Notes: a model not told the origin generated them from the letters alone. A DNA stretch of 64,000 bases from Microbacterium testaceum StLB037 (GCF_000202635.1 NC_015125.1:3534001-3598000), one strand, 5' to 3'; positions 29,415-39,452 are shown, numbered from the stretch's first letter. Translations and numbers: made by a program.

Positions 29415-31094
29415 TCAGCTCCCGAGGAGCTGATCCCGCACCTGGCGGCGGAGCACCTTGCCGATGAGCGACTTCGGGAGCTCTTCGACGACCACGATCC
29501 GGCGCGGGACCTTGTACGGCGTCAGGATGCCGCGAGCGAACGCCCGGACCGCCTCGGAATCGAATGCGCCGGGCGTCGTCGGAACCACCGCGGCGACGAC
29601 CTCTTCGCCCGAGTGTTCGCTGGGCACGCCCACCACGGCGACGTCCGCCACCGAGGGGTGCTGCCGGAGGACGTTCTCGACCTCGGTCGGTGCGACATTG
29701 AACCCGCCGGTGATGATGAGTTCCTTGATGCGATCGACGATCCGCACGAAGCCGGAGTCGTCGATCGTGACGATGTCTCCCGTGCGGAACCACCCGTCGA
29801 CGAAGACGTCGTCCGTCGCCTCGGGCTTGCCGTAGTAGCCCGAGAACACCTGCGGACCACGGACGAGGAGTTCTCCCCGCTCGACATCGACGCGGGGATC
29901 CTCCGGGTCGACGACTCGGCATTCCGTCCCGGGGAGGGGCAGGCCGACTGTGCCCGCGACGCGATTGTCGGCCACGGGATTCGCCATGAGGACGGGAGAG
30001 CACTCGCTCAGTCCGTATCCCTCGACGAGGTAGCCGCCCGTCGCCTTCTCGAACGGGACCACGAGATCGTGCGGGAGGGCCATCGCCCCGGAGATCGCGA
30101 CATCGGTGCCCTGGAGCGAGACGCCTTTCGCCTCGGCCGCGGCGAGCAAGCGCTCCGCGATCGGGGGCACGAGGGGAAGGAACGTCGCGGGGTGCTTCTT
30201 CGTCACGGCGAGCACCAGGTCGGGGTCGAACTTGGGAAAGAGCACGAGCCTCGCGCCCATCGACATGGCGAAGGTCAGGCAGAGCGTGAGGCCGTACGCG
30301 TGGAACATCGGAAGGACCGCGTAGACCACGCAGCCCTCGCCGCGCACGATCTGCGGAACCCACGCTCGAGCCTGGGCCGCATTCGCGAGGAGGTTGGCGT
30401 GAGTCAACATGGCCCCCTTGGGGGTCCCCGTGGTGCCGCTGGTGTACTGGATGATCGCCAGATCGGACGAGCCTGGGCGCGGATGCGTCTCGGGCAGCGG
30501 GGCGTGGCGGACGAGATCCGTCCAGGGGGTGGCATCCCGTGTCTTCTCGGTCAGGGCGGCACGGGCCTCGCGCGCTTTCGCGATCGGCAGACGCAACGCC
30601 ACTCGTGTCCGCAACGGCATCGCCGCGGTCACGTCCACGGACACGAGCGTCGACACGCGCAGGTCGGCGGGGAAGTCTTGGACCGTCCGGACGACCTTGC
30701 TCCAGACGATCGCGTGTTTCGCGCCGTGGTCCTCGAACTGCTTGCGGAGCTCGCGCGCGGTGTAGAGCGGGTTGTGCTCGACGACCACCGCGCCGAGGCG
30801 GAGGACGGCATAGAACGCGACGATGTGCTGGGGGCAGTTCGGCAGAACGATGGCGACGGGGTCGCCCGCTCGCACGCCGTGAGCCGCCAGGGCTGCCGCA
30901 GCGCGGGAGATGTCGGCCGACAGTGCGGCGTAGGTCGTCTCGCGGCCGAAGAACTGCAGCGCGGGCGCGTCGGGGTAATCGCGGGCCGAGGCGTCGACGA
31001 TGTCCACGAGAGAACCCGTCTGGGGTTCGAGGTCTTCGGGAACTCCGGCGGCGTAGCTGTGGGTCCAGGTACGGGGCGGATCGAAGCTGGTCAC
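29415..31094 (-). CDS. Long-chain fatty-acid--CoA ligase (AMP-forming)
   Basis: 559 residues. Activates fatty acids through an acyl-adenylate. GTG at 31094 follows TAGGCT (minus strand, 31101-31106) by six bases, so the mRNA is probably leaderless. AMP-binding P-loop IIQYTSGTTGTPKGAMLTHA, GYGLSECSPVLMANP, GWFRTGDIVTIDDSGFVRI and the C-terminal lysine motif PKSLIGKVLRRQV are all intact. No membrane segment; family members associate with the membrane inner face. Exact chain length preference cannot be read. Confidence 0.9.
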   Translation of the reverse strand: MTSFDPPRTWTHSYAAGVPEDLEPQTGSLVDIVDASARDYPDAPALQFFGRETTYAALSADISRAAAALAAHGVRAGDPVAIVLPNCPQHIVAFYAVLRLGAVVVEHNPLYTARELRKQFEDHGAKHAIVWSKVVRTVQDFPADLRVSTLVSVDVTAAMPLRTRVALRLPIAKAREARAALTEKTRDATPWTDLVRHAPLPETHPRPGSSDLAIIQYTSGTTGTPKGAMLTHANLLANAAQARAWVPQIVRGEGCVVYAVLPMFHAYGLTLCLTFAMSMGARLVLFPKFDPDLVLAVTKKHPATFLPLVPPIAERLLAAAEAKGVSLQGTDVAISGAMALPHDLVVPFEKATGGYLVEGYGLSECSPVLMANPVADNRVAGTVGLPLPGTECRVVDPEDPRVDVERGELLVRGPQVFSGYYGKPEATDDVFVDGWFRTGDIVTIDDSGFVRIVDRIKELIITGGFNVAPTEVENVLRQHPSVADVAVVGVPSEHSGEEVVAAVVPTTPGAFDSEAVRAFARGILTPYKVPRRIVVVEELPKSLIGKVLRRQVRDQLLGS

Positions 31095-31258
31095 CGGGCC
31101 AGCCTAGGGCGAGCCGCCTCGCGCGGGGAGTTTGTTCACGGCATGCGATTCGGGCTTCGACCTGTGCAGAAGAGTCGTCCCTTCCTCCCCAGGCATCGTT
31201 CCCCGCGCGCACTTCTCCACGGGCACGGGGCGAAGGCGACGCGAACTAGGATCGGAGG

Positions 31259-31558
31259 GTGTCTGAAATCACTCCTGATCTCGTGCGCCATCTCGGTGTG
31301 CTCGCCCGGATCCAGTTGAGCGACGAGGAGGTCCAGAGCCTCACCGGCCAGCTGGATGCCATCGTCGACAACATCGCGAAGGTGTCCGAGGTGGCGACCC
31401 CCGAGGTCGCCGCGACGAGCCACCCGATCCCGCTCGAGAACGTCTTCCGTCCCGACGTCGTGGAGCAGCAGCTCACGCGCGAGCAGGTGCTGCAGAACGC
31501 TCCCGACCAGGCCGACGGCCGGTTCCGGGTCACCGCGATCCTGGGGGAGGAACAGTGA
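31259..31558 (+). CDS. gatC: Asp/Glu-tRNA amidotransferase subunit GatC
   Basis: 99 residues; small clamp subunit of the GatCAB complex, which converts mischarged Glu-tRNA(Gln) to Gln-tRNA(Gln). Sequence [20 protein letters not shown] at the N-terminus and [32 protein letters not shown] at the C-terminus are typical. GTG at 31259 lies six bases after TAGGAT (31247-31252): leaderless. Overlaps gatA by GTGA. Confidence 0.95.
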   Translation: MSEITPDLVRHLGVLARIQLSDEEVQSLTGQLDAIVDNIAKVSEVATPEVAATSHPIPLENVFRPDVVEQQLTREQVLQNAPDQADGRFRVTAILGEEQ

Positions 31559-33075
31559 GCGACCTCACGCGTCTGACCGCGGCCGAGTTGGCCGCCAAGC
31601 TCTCGTCGTCGGAGGTGTCGAGCGTCGAGGCGACGCGTGCCCACCTCGACCGCATCGCCGCCGTCGACGGCGACGTCCACGCCTTCCTGCACGTGAGCGA
31701 CCACGCCCTCGAGGTCGCGGCCGACATCGACCGCCGTCGCGCGGCGGGCGAGCAGCTGCACGAACTCGCGGGCGTTCCGCTCGCGGTCAAGGACGTGCTC
31801 GTCACGACCGACATGCCCTCGACCAGCGGATCGAAGATCCTCGAGGGCTACATGTCGCCCTACGATGCCACGGTCGTCGCGCGCTCGCGCGCTGCGGGGC
31901 TCGTGCCCCTCGGTAAGACCAACATGGACGAGTTCGCGATGGGCTCCTCGACCGAGTTCTCGGCGTACGGCCCGACCCGCAACCCCTGGGATCTCGACCG
32001 CATCCCCGGCGGCTCGGGCGGTGGCTCCGCTGCGGCCGTCGCCGCTTTCGAGGCCCCGCTTGCCCTCGGCTCCGACACCGGCGGCTCGATCCGCCAGCCG
32101 GCGCACGTCACGGGCACGGTCGGGGTGAAGCCGACCTACGGGGGAGTGAGCCGTTACGGCGCGATCGCCCTGGCATCCAGTCTTGACCAGGTCGGCCCGG
32201 TCACCCGCACCGTCCTCGACGCGGGTCTGCTGCACGACGTGATCGGCGGACACGACGCGAACGACTCCACCTCGCTGTCCGACGCGTGGCCGTCGTTCGC
32301 CGCCGCCGCCCGCGAGGGTGCGACCGGCCAGATCCTCACGGGCCTGAAGGTCGGCGTCATCCGCGAGCTCGACGACCGCGGGTTCCAGAAGGGCGTGTCG
32401 GACTCGTTCCGCGCGTCGCTGGCGGCCATGGAGGCTCAGGGTGCCGAGATCGTCGAGATCAGCGCCCCGCACTTCGAGTACGGTGTCGCCGCGTACTACC
32501 TGATCCTGCCCGCGGAAGCCTCGAGCAACCTCGCGAAGTTCGACTCGGTGCGCTTCGGTCTGCGCGTGAACCCGCAGGGTGCCGCGACCGTCGAGAACGT
32601 CATGGCCGCCACGCGTGACGCGGGCTTCGGTCCCGAGGTCAAGCGCCGCATCATCCTCGGCACCTATGCGCTGTCGGCGGGCTACTACGACGCCTACTAC
32701 GGCAGCGCGCAGAAGGTCCGCACGCTCATCCAGCAGGACTTCGACGCCGCGTTCGCGCAGGTCGACGTCATCGCGACGCCGTCCGCGCCGACCACGGCCT
32801 TCCGCCTCGGAGAGAAGATCGACGACCCGCTGCAGATGTACCTCAACGACGTCACCACGATCCCCGCGAACCTCGCGGGCGTGCCCGGTATCTCGATCCC
32901 GAGCGGCCTCGCCGAGGAGGACGGTCTTCCCGTCGGCATCCAGTTCCTCGCTCCCGCCCGACAGGACGCGCGTCTCTACCGCGTCGGCGCGGCTCTCGAA
33001 GCGTTGCTCGTCGATCAGTGGGGCGGTCCGCTGCTCGACAAGGCCCCCTCTCTCACGAACGGAGCGTCGCTCTGA
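31555..33075 (+). CDS. gatA: Asp/Glu-tRNA amidotransferase subunit GatA
   Basis: 506 residues. Amidase subunit that releases ammonia from glutamine. Ser-cisSer-Lys triad residues are in [12 protein letters not shown] (Lys), [14 protein letters not shown] and [13 protein letters not shown]. Overlaps gatC by four bases and gatB by one (TGATG), which is tight coupling for a 1:1:1 complex. Confidence 0.96.
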   Translation: MSDLTRLTAAELAAKLSSSEVSSVEATRAHLDRIAAVDGDVHAFLHVSDHALEVAADIDRRRAAGEQLHELAGVPLAVKDVLVTTDMPSTSGSKILEGYMSPYDATVVARSRAAGLVPLGKTNMDEFAMGSSTEFSAYGPTRNPWDLDRIPGGSGGGSAAAVAAFEAPLALGSDTGGSIRQPAHVTGTVGVKPTYGGVSRYGAIALASSLDQVGPVTRTVLDAGLLHDVIGGHDANDSTSLSDAWPSFAAAAREGATGQILTGLKVGVIRELDDRGFQKGVSDSFRASLAAMEAQGAEIVEISAPHFEYGVAAYYLILPAEASSNLAKFDSVRFGLRVNPQGAATVENVMAATRDAGFGPEVKRRIILGTYALSAGYYDAYYGSAQKVRTLIQQDFDAAFAQVDVIATPSAPTTAFRLGEKIDDPLQMYLNDVTTIPANLAGVPGISIPSGLAEEDGLPVGIQFLAPARQDARLYRVGAALEALLVDQWGGPLLDKAPSLTNGASL

Positions 33076-34592
33076 TGGCGAAAGACGCACTCATGGACTT
33101 CGACGAGGCGCTCGAGCTGTTCGAGCCCGTGCTCGGTTTCGAGGTGCACGTCGAGCTCAACACCGCGACCAAGATGTTCTCGGCCGCGCCCAACCCGGCC
33201 AACGAGGCCAACCACGGAGCCGAGCCGAACACGCTCGTCGCCCCGGTGGACATGGGCCTGCCGGGCGCGCTGCCGGTGGTGAACGCCGAGGCGATCCGCT
33301 CATCGATCAGCCTGGGCCTCGCCCTCGGCTGCTCGATCGCGCCGTCGAGCCGCTTCGCGCGGAAGAACTACTTCTACCCCGATCTCGGCAAGAACTACCA
33401 GATCTCGCAGTACGACGAGCCGATCGCGTTCGAGGGCTCGGTCGAGGTCGAGCTCGAAGACGGCACGATCGTGACCGTGCCAATCGAGCGCGCCCACATA
33501 GAAGAGGATGCCGGCAAGCTCACGCACATGGGAGGCTCGACGGGGCGCATCCAGGGCGCCGAGTACTCGCTCGTCGACTACAACCGCGCGGGCGTTCCCC
33601 TGGTCGAGATCGTCACCAAGCCGATCTTCGGTGCCGAGCACTCGGCCCCGGCCCTGGCCAAGGCCTACGTCGCGACGATCCGCGACATCGTGCGCGGTCT
33701 CGGTATCTCGGAGGCGAGGCTCGAGCGCGGCAACCTCCGCTGCGACGCGAACGTCTCACTGCGTCCCCGCGGCCAGGAGAAGCTGGGCACCCGCACCGAG
33801 ACCAAGAACGTCAACTCGATGCGTTCCGTGGAGCGCGCGGTCCGCTACGAGATCCAGCGCCAGGCGGCGATCCTGGCGAAGGGCGGCACGATCACGCAGG
33901 AGACGCGTCACTGGCACGAGGACACCGGTCGCACCTCGCCCGGGCGCCCGAAGTCGGATGCCGACGACTACCGCTACTTCCCCGAGCCCGACCTGCTGCC
34001 GGTCGTGCCGGCGCCGGAGCTGATCGAGGAACTGCGTGCGGCCCTTCCCGAGGCGCCGGCCGCACGTCGGCGCCGACTGAAGACCGAGTGGGGCTTCACC
34101 GACCTCGAGTTCCAGGACGTCGCCAACGGCGGCCTGCTCGACGCGGTCGCCGACACGATCGCCGCGGGTGCCGCGCCCGCCTCGGCCCGCAAGTGGTGGA
34201 CGGGTGAGATCACCCGCGTCGCGAACGCCCAGGAGCGCGACGCGGCGGATCTCGTCTCGCCCGAGAACGTCGCGGCGCTGCAGAAGCTCGTCGATCAGGG
34301 CACTCTCACCGACAAGCTCGCACGCCAGGTCCTCGAGGGTGTCATCGCCGGTGAAGGCACTCCGCAGGAGGTCGTCGACGCGCGCGGTCTCGCGGTGGTG
34401 TCCGACGACGGAGCGCTCATCGCCGCGATCGACGAGGCCCTGGCGGCTCAGCCCGACGTCCTCGCGAAGATCCGCGACGGCAAGGTGCAGGCCGCCGGCG
34501 CCGTCATCGGCGCGGTCATGAAGGCGATGAAGGGCCAGGCCGACGCGGCGCGCGTGCGCGAGCTCGTCCTGGAGCGCGCCGCCGCGCAGTAA
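33075..34592 (+). CDS. gatB: Asp/Glu-tRNA amidotransferase subunit GatB
   Basis: 505 residues from ATG 33075, overlapping the gatA stop; the frame upstream is inside gatA. Kinase-like subunit that phosphorylates the Glu on t[19 protein letters not shown] opens the cradle domain, [22 protein letters not shown] and [20 protein letters not shown] follow, and the C-terminal YqeY-like tail domain (about 350-505) binds tRNA. Followed by a terminator. Confidence 0.96.
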   Translation: MAKDALMDFDEALELFEPVLGFEVHVELNTATKMFSAAPNPANEANHGAEPNTLVAPVDMGLPGALPVVNAEAIRSSISLGLALGCSIAPSSRFARKNYFYPDLGKNYQISQYDEPIAFEGSVEVELEDGTIVTVPIERAHIEEDAGKLTHMGGSTGRIQGAEYSLVDYNRAGVPLVEIVTKPIFGAEHSAPALAKAYVATIRDIVRGLGISEARLERGNLRCDANVSLRPRGQEKLGTRTETKNVNSMRSVERAVRYEIQRQAAILAKGGTITQETRHWHEDTGRTSPGRPKSDADDYRYFPEPDLLPVVPAPELIEELRAALPEAPAARRRRLKTEWGFTDLEFQDVANGGLLDAVADTIAAGAAPASARKWWTGEITRVANAQERDAADLVSPENVAALQKLVDQGTLTDKLARQVLEGVIAGEGTPQEVVDARGLAVVSDDGALIAAIDEALAAQPDVLAKIRDGKVQAAGAVIGAVMKAMKGQADAARVRELVLERAAAQ

Positions 34593-34600
34593 TCGACACC

Positions 34601-34648
34601 GGATGCCACGACCCCGGCCGTCTCGCACGGCTCGGGGTCGCGGCATCC
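34601..34648 (+). terminator. Hairpin terminator after gatB
   Basis: Left arm 34601-34620 and right arm 34628-34648 pair almost fully (one mismatch, one bulge). The outer ends are GGATGCC and GGCATCC. Confidence 0.75.
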
Positions 34649-34702
34649 GTCGTCTCACCATGCCACCGGCCCGATGTCGGAGGTCCGGGAGACAATGGAG
34701 GC

Positions 34703-35959
34703 ATGGGACGAGGGGACGGCACCGGACGCATCGTCTCGCGTCCCGACGCGGACGACACCGGGACGGGGATCCTGCACGTCGACATGGATGCCTTCTTCGC
34801 CTCGGTCGCCGTCCTCGACGATCCGTCGCTCGCGGGGAAGCCTCTCATCATCGGTGGCTCCGAGGGGCGTGGGGTGGTGTCGAGTGCGTCCTACGAAGCG
34901 CGGCGCTACGGCGTGAAGTCCGCGATGCCCGTCGCGATCGCGCTGAGGATGTGCCCGACCGCGATCGTCGTGAACCCGCCGTACCAGCGCTACACGGAGA
35001 TGTCGCGGCAGGTCATGGCGATCTTCCACGACGTCACCCCGCTCGTCGAGCCGCTGTCGATCGATGAGGCCTTCCTGGACGTGCGCGGAGCGCGTCGCCT
35101 GTGGGGGAGTCCGGGACGAATCGCGCGGGATCTCCGCACCCGAGTCAAAGCCGAGACCGGGCTCACGTGCAGCATCGGTGTGGCGGCGACCAAGCACGTG
35201 GCGAAGATGGCCTCGACGATCTCCAAGCCCGACGGTCTCCTCGTGGTGGCGGCGGCGGACACCGAGTCCTTCCTTCGCCCCCGCTCTGTGCGCGCACTCT
35301 GGGGCGTCGGGCCGAAGGCGGCAGAGGCGCTCGAGGCGCGTGGCATCCGTCTCGTGTCGGACATTCTCGATGCGCCGCGATCCGTTCTCGAACAGGCGCT
35401 GGGCCCGGCCATGGCCGAGCGGGTGTGGCACCTGTCGCGGGGGATCGACGCGCGGGAGGTGCACACCGGGCGCACGGAGAAGAGCATCGGGCACGAGGAG
35501 ACGTTCCACACCGACATCACCGACACTCCTACTCTCCATGTCGAGCTGCGCCGACTCGCCGATCGCGTGGGTGCGCGGCTGCGCGCCCAGCAGTACGAGG
35601 CTGCGACGGTCGCCATCAAGGTGCGGTTCAGCGACTTCACCACGCTCAGTCGCTCCCGCACTCTCCCCGAGGCGACCTCCGTCGGTCAGCGCATCGGCGA
35701 CGCGGCGATCGAGTTGTTCGACGCGATCGATCGTCGGCAGGCGGTGCGACTCGTCGGAGTGCGCGGCGAGAAGCTGGCCCCCGCGGCGATGGCTGCGACC
35801 CTCTGGGACGACGATGCGGAGTGGCGTCGGGTCGAGGGCGCTCTCGACAGCGCCGTCGCTCGATTCGGACGGGGCGCGGTGACCCGGGGATCGCTGCTCG
35901 GTCCCACGCGCGGAGGCGGCGCGCTCCCGACGAACCCGCGCCCCTCGTACGACCACTGA
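34703..35959 (+). CDS. dinB: DNA polymerase IV (Y-family)
   Basis: 418 residues. Translesion polymerase. Metal-binding motifs HVDMDAFFASVAVLDDPSLA and PLSIDEAFLDVRGA are intact; the little-finger domain occupies about residues 255-370. C-terminus lacks a clear beta-clamp QLxLF box (it ends TNPRPSYDH). No actinobacterial LexA box was seen upstream; a GACAAT hexamer lies six bases before the ATG, so SOS control is not indicated here. Confidence 0.93.
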   Translation: MGRGDGTGRIVSRPDADDTGTGILHVDMDAFFASVAVLDDPSLAGKPLIIGGSEGRGVVSSASYEARRYGVKSAMPVAIALRMCPTAIVVNPPYQRYTEMSRQVMAIFHDVTPLVEPLSIDEAFLDVRGARRLWGSPGRIARDLRTRVKAETGLTCSIGVAATKHVAKMASTISKPDGLLVVAAADTESFLRPRSVRALWGVGPKAAEALEARGIRLVSDILDAPRSVLEQALGPAMAERVWHLSRGIDAREVHTGRTEKSIGHEETFHTDITDTPTLHVELRRLADRVGARLRAQQYEAATVAIKVRFSDFTTLSRSRTLPEATSVGQRIGDAAIELFDAIDRRQAVRLVGVRGEKLAPAAMAATLWDDDAEWRRVEGALDSAVARFGRGAVTRGSLLGPTRGGGALPTNPRPSYDH

Positions 35960-36021
35960 CACGCTCCACCCGGAGGCGCAACACCCTGGGCGAGACGAAA
36001 TCCGCCGGGTACGGTGGGGAC

Positions 36022-36342
36022 ATGCCCAACATCGCATTGGAACTCGGCAAGCAGTCCACCAGCTTCGGCGTCACGGCCGCCTATGGCGAGCAGCAGGACG
36101 TCGACGGCGTGCGCATCGTCCCGGTCGCACTGACCTGGGCCGGTTTCGGCGGGGGTTCGGATGAGCAGGGCAACGGCGGGGGCGGTGGCGGCGGCTACAC
36201 CCTTCCGCTCGGCGCCTACATCCGTCGCGGCGATGACTTGCGGTTCGACCCGAACATCGTCTCGCTGCTCGCGGTGGCCGTGCCGTTCGTGTGGGTCGCC
36301 GGTCGCGCGCTCAGCCGTGTCATTCGCGCCCTCAAGAAGTAG
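36022..36342 (+). CDS. Small GerW/YtfJ-like protein (tentative)
   Basis: 106 residues from ATG 36022, six bases after TACGGT (36010-36015). The pattern of an N-terminal beta region (GVTAAYGEQQDVDGVRIVPVA), a glycine run (GNGGGGGGGY) and a C-terminal hydrophobic helix (VSLLAVAVPFVWVAGRAL) resembles the GerW/YtfJ sporulation-protein family, also found in non-sporing actinobacteria. Family match is by eye only. It overlaps the kinase gene by 26 bases. Confidence 0.62.
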   Translation: MPNIALELGKQSTSFGVTAAYGEQQDVDGVRIVPVALTWAGFGGGSDEQGNGGGGGGGYTLPLGAYIRRGDDLRFDPNIVSLLAVAVPFVWVAGRALSRVIRALKK

Positions 36343-36910
36343 CGCCGACGAGGTCGACGACGCTCTTGCTGCGGCGACGGCCGCCGTCGTCGAGCGTGTC
36401 CGAGCGATCGGCGCCACGAACCCCGTGATCATCGTGGACGGGCGAAGCGGCGCGGGCAAGAGCTCGCTTGCGCGGCGGCTCGTCACCGCATGGCCGCTCC
36501 GGGGCCGCGTGCAGCTCGTGGCGTTGGACGACGTGTATGCCGGGTGGGACGGACTCGCCGAGGGATCGGCTTACGCCTGCGAGAAGATCCTCACGCCGCA
36601 TGCGAAGGGTCTCGTCGGCGTGTGGGAGCGCTGGGACTGGGACACCGGCGAACGCGCCGAGGCGCGGGCCGTCGATCCTGCTCTTCCACTGATCGTCGAG
36701 GGCGCCGGAGCGCTGACGCCTGAGACGTCTCGTCTCGCGGACATCGCCGTCTGGGTCGATGCGCCGACGTTCTCGCGCAAGCATCGTGCCCTCGATCGCG
36801 ACGGAGACACGTATCGCCCGCACTGGGAGCGCTGGGCCGCCCAGGAGGATGAACACCTCGAGAGGAACGACCCGGTCTCGCTCGCGACCCTGTTCGTGCG
36901 CGTGCCCTGA
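36317..36910 (+). CDS. P-loop ATP-binding protein, uridine-kinase-like
   Basis: 197 residues if it starts at GTG 36317 inside the previous gene; the longer frame upstream is out of register with gene 36022 and low-complexity. Walker A IIVDGRSGAGKSSLARRL at about residue 32; LDDVYAGWDGL follows at about 65, and IVEGAGALTPETSRLADIAV resembles the uridine-kinase/phosphoribulokinase layout. A nucleoside or related small-molecule kinase is likely; the substrate cannot be read. Confidence 0.75.
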   Translation: MSFAPSRSSADEVDDALAAATAAVVERVRAIGATNPVIIVDGRSGAGKSSLARRLVTAWPLRGRVQLVALDDVYAGWDGLAEGSAYACEKILTPHAKGLVGVWERWDWDTGERAEARAVDPALPLIVEGAGALTPETSRLADIAVWVDAPTFSRKHRALDRDGDTYRPHWERWAAQEDEHLERNDPVSLATLFVRVP

Positions 36911-36969
36911 AACGCGTGTGGATCCCGGCTCCCTCGGAGAGCTTTCTCGCGCCCCGAGGGCGAGCCGCG

Positions 36970-37452
36970 TCAGCGCCGATCGAGCGCGGTGACGAGCCCG
37001 TCCAGCCGATATCCGATCCAGTCGTAGATGCCGAATCGCGGGTCCTCCGGCTGGTGATCATCGTCGTTCTGGATGCCGAGACGCGTGGCCATGACGAGAC
37101 GGACGGCGGAGAGCGTCCGCATCCAGGACAGGGCCTCTTCCTCTCCGAGGGCGACCGTGAGCGTGGCATCCGGATCTCCATCGGTTGCCGGATCGCCCCC
37201 GTCCATGCCCAGGGTGCGCAGTACCGTCTCCGCGTCGGCCACGCGTCGGGTGAGCAGATCGTCGCCGGTGAGACGGCGGAACTCCTGCGTCGCCTCGTCG
37301 TCGTCCGGGTAGGCGTCGGGGAGAAGGCGAGCGACGGCGGGATCGTCGCCGCGTCGGGTATCGGTCACGACGTCGCGGAACTGGCCGACGATGCCGGCCA
37401 GGTGCAGAGCCTCGAGACCGCTGATCTCGAGGACGACGATCTTCTCGGTCAC
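36970..37452 (-). CDS. DUF2017 family protein
   Basis: 160 residues from a GTG at 37452 preceded by AAGGAAC and overlapping the clpS stop by GTGA. DUF2017 proteins follow clpS in most actinobacteria and have no known function. Sequence is soluble and acidic, with LGIQNDDDHQPEDPRFGIYD near residue 135 and YRLDGLVTAL at the end. Co-expression with ClpS suggests a link to Clp proteolysis, by inference only. Confidence 0.87.
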   Translation of the reverse strand: MTEKIVVLEISGLEALHLAGIVGQFRDVVTDTRRGDDPAVARLLPDAYPDDDEATQEFRRLTGDDLLTRRVADAETVLRTLGMDGGDPATDGDPDATLTVALGEEEALSWMRTLSAVRLVMATRLGIQNDDDHQPEDPRFGIYDWIGYRLDGLVTALDRR

Positions 37453-37748
37453 GCGGGTTCCTTTCGAACGGTCGCCCACAGCCCGTAGTCGTGCATCGCG
37501 TGGGTGTGCGCTTCCATGACCTCGCGGGGCCCGCGGGCGACGACGGCGTGACCGTCGTGGTGAACGGCGAGCATCAGGCGCTCAGCGGTCGCGGAGTCGA
37601 AGCCGAAGTAGGTCCGGAACACGTGGCTGACGTAGCTCATGAGATTCACGGGGTCGTTCCACACCACCGTCTGCCAGGAGGAGGGCGGGACGTCGTCGAC
37701 GTCGGTTTCGTCGACGGTGTCGAGATCCGGGAGGGCGATGGCGGGCAT
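37449..37748 (-). CDS. clpS: ATP-dependent Clp protease adaptor ClpS
   Basis: 99 residues from ATG 37748, overlapping the zincin stop (TGATG). Delivers N-end-rule substrates to ClpC/ClpP. WQTVVWNDPVNLMSYVSHVF contains the N-D-P-V-N signature of the substrate pocket; MLAVHHDGHAVVARGPREVMEAH is the rest of the core. A 25-residue acidic N-terminal arm precedes the domain. Confidence 0.94.
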   Translation of the reverse strand: MPAIALPDLDTVDETDVDDVPPSSWQTVVWNDPVNLMSYVSHVFRTYFGFDSATAERLMLAVHHDGHAVVARGPREVMEAHTHAMHDYGLWATVRKEPA

Positions 37749-38125
37749 CAGGCCCACCCCAACTCGTGGAGGCGTGCGTCGTCGATCCCGTAGAAGTGCG
37801 CGATCTCGTGCACCAGCGTGGTGTGGATCTCGTCGCGCAGTTCCTCCTCATCGGCGCACGCGGCGAGGTGCGGCTCTCGGTAGAGGATGATGCGGTCCGG
37901 GAGTTCGCCGACGCCATAGCGATCGCGCTCCGTGAGCGCCCAGCCGTCGTAGAGCCCGAGGAGATCGAGCGAGCCGTCCTCCGGCCGATCCTCCACGACG
38001 AAGATGACGTTGTCCAAGCCGTCGACCATGTCGTCGGGGAGGCGATCGAGCTCGTCGATCACAAGGGCCTCGAACGTCTCGGCATCCAGATCGAGGGTGA
38101 CGCCGGTGTTCGCGTCATCGCTCAT
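37748..38125 (-). CDS. Zincin-type metallopeptidase (PF06262-like)
   Basis: 125 residues from ATG 38125 preceded by AGGAG; the upstream frame runs through tRNA-His and is rejected. Ends with LVHEIAHFYGIDDARLHELGW, which holds HExxHxxGxxD, the metzincin-like zinc site of the Zincin_1 family. Small cytoplasmic protein; natural substrate unknown. First gene of the zincin-clpS-DUF2017 operon. Confidence 0.87.
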   Translation of the reverse strand: MSDDANTGVTLDLDAETFEALVIDELDRLPDDMVDGLDNVIFVVEDRPEDGSLDLLGLYDGWALTERDRYGVGELPDRIILYREPHLAACADEEELRDEIHTTLVHEIAHFYGIDDARLHELGWA

Positions 38126-38191
38126 GTCGTCTCCTGGGAAGTGGGCCGCTTCGTCGATTCTACGTTCGCTGGGGTCGACACCTCCCGAAAG

Positions 38192-38227
38192 CCGAAGGCC
38201 CGTCGAGTGATGTCGACGGGCCTTCGG
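38192..38227 (-). terminator. Hairpin downstream of tRNA-His
   Basis: Perfect 15-bp stem, arms 38192-38206 and 38213-38227, six-base loop. On the minus strand it lies just after tRNA-His and before the zincin gene. Confidence 0.7.
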
Positions 38228-38232
38228 GGGAG

Positions 38233-38309
38233 TGGGGTGGCTAACGGGACTTGAACCCGCGGCCCCCGCGACCACAACGCGGTGCTCTACCAACTGAGCT
38301 ATAGCCACC
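38233..38309 (-). tRNA. tRNA-His (anticodon GTG)
   Basis: 77 bases including the extra G(-1), paired with C73, and an encoded CCA. Acceptor GTGGCTA/TAGCCAC, T arm with GGTTCAAGTCC, and anticodon loop TTGTGGT giving GTG. The G(-1) is the tRNA-His identity mark. Confidence 0.95.
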
Positions 38310-38344
38310 ATGCGTCCGCCGCAGCGGACAACTGGACAATTATG

Positions 38345-38971
38345 TCACACGTCGTGCGCGAACGACGACACGGCCGACGCCGCGACGGCCTTCGCCTCGT
38401 CGCTCGTCGGCCCCGGCTGCGGGACGAAAACCGCCTCGCGGTAGTAGGCAAGTTCGCGGATGGACTCGAGGATGTCGGCGAGGGCGCGGTGTCCGCCGTT
38501 CTTCGCGGGGGCGTGGATGTAGGCGCGCGGGTACCACCGTCGCGACAGCTCCTTGATGCTCGACACGTCCACGTTCCGGTAGTGCAGCCACCGGTCCACG
38601 CGGGGCATGTACTTCGCGAGGAACATCCGATCGGTACCGATCGTGTTGCCCGCGAGAGGAGCCTTGCCCTCGACCGGCGCGAAGCGCTGGATGTACTCGA
38701 GCGCCTGGAACTCGGCATCCGCGAGGCTCACGCCGTTCGGGATCTCGTCGAGCAATCCCGAGGAGCGGTGCATCTCGGTCACGAACTCGCCCATGTTCGC
38801 CATCGCCGAGGCGTCGGGCTTGATCACGATGTGGAAGCCCGGGTCGAGCACGTTGAGCTCGAAGTCGGTGACGACGACGGCGATCTCGACCAGCTCGTCG
38901 ACCGCGAGGTCGAGGCCCGTCATCTCGCAGTCGATCCAGACGAGCCGGTCATTCGTGGAGGCGCCTACCAT
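38345..38971 (-). CDS. orn: Oligoribonuclease
   Basis: 208 residues. DEDDh exonuclease that degrades 2-5 nt RNAs and pGpG. LVWIDCEMTGLDLAVDELVEIA (first D-E), TIGTDRMFLAKYMP (D) and GGHRALADILESI (H-x4-D) are intact. The ATG at 38971 is six bases after TAGACT (minus, 38978-38983), a leaderless arrangement. It lies between two tRNA genes on the same strand. Confidence 0.95.
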   Translation of the reverse strand: MVGASTNDRLVWIDCEMTGLDLAVDELVEIAVVVTDFELNVLDPGFHIVIKPDASAMANMGEFVTEMHRSSGLLDEIPNGVSLADAEFQALEYIQRFAPVEGKAPLAGNTIGTDRMFLAKYMPRVDRWLHYRNVDVSSIKELSRRWYPRAYIHAPAKNGGHRALADILESIRELAYYREAVFVPQPGPTSDEAKAVAASAVSSFAHDV

Positions 38972-39010
38972 CCCTCCAGTCTAGTGAGGGGGTCCGACAC
39001 CGAAGCCGTG

Positions 39011-39083
39011 TCCCCCAGACACGATTCGAACGTGTGACCGGCGGATTAGAAGGCCGCTGCTCTATCCACTGAGCTACTGGGGG
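39011..39083 (-). tRNA. tRNA-Arg (anticodon TCT)
   Basis: 73 bases, acceptor CCCCCAG/CTGGGGG with discriminator A, D arm AGCTCAGTGGATAGAGC, anticodon loop CTTCTAA giving TCT, and T arm CGTTCGAATC. No CCA is encoded. It reads the rare AGA/AGG codons. Confidence 0.95.
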
Positions 39084-39196
39084 TCGTCGACCAGGATATC
39101 GCCGTGCTCGACCGACGTCACACCGCGCGCGTCGACCCCCTGGTTCCTCCGCTCGGACGGAGGTACCCTGCGGGCATCGAGAGCAAAGGAGCACTC

Positions 39197-39406
39197 ATGT
39201 CTGAAACGGTGACGCGACGCATCTGGGTCGCCTACGGTCCCGCCGGCGTGGTCGGCAAGATCCAGAAGGACGCCGACGGGTACGGCGTGCACATGGCGGG
39301 CAAGGACGAGCCGCTCGGGGTGTACCCCACGATGGAGATCGCGAAGAACGCCCTGCACTCGCACCTGAAGCCCGGGAGCGATCGCCCCGAATTCCGCGAG
39401 CACTGA
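39197..39406 (+). CDS. Small conserved actinobacterial protein
   Basis: 69 residues from ATG 39197 with AAAGGAG upstream. Compact sequence (RRIWVAYGPAGVVGKIQKDADGYGVHMAGKDEPLGVYPTMEIAKNAL) with no membrane segment. It resembles short conserved proteins found across Microbacteriaceae; function unknown. Ends before a hairpin shared with the convergent yczE-like gene. Confidence 0.75.
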   Translation: MSETVTRRIWVAYGPAGVVGKIQKDADGYGVHMAGKDEPLGVYPTMEIAKNALHSHLKPGSDRPEFREH

Positions 39407-39411
39407 CGCCC

Positions 39412-39452
39412 CCGCACCGCGCGTCGCCTGTCCATGGCCACGCGCGGTGCGG
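39412..39452. terminator. Bidirectional hairpin between convergent genes
   Basis: Perfect 13-bp stem, arms 39412-39424 and 39440-39452, 15-base loop, between gene 39197 and the yczE-like gene. Confidence 0.7.

Noticed and set aside
34649..34702. SOS (LexA) box upstream of dinB
   Set aside because: No TCGAAC-N4-GTTCGA-like sequence is present in the spacer.
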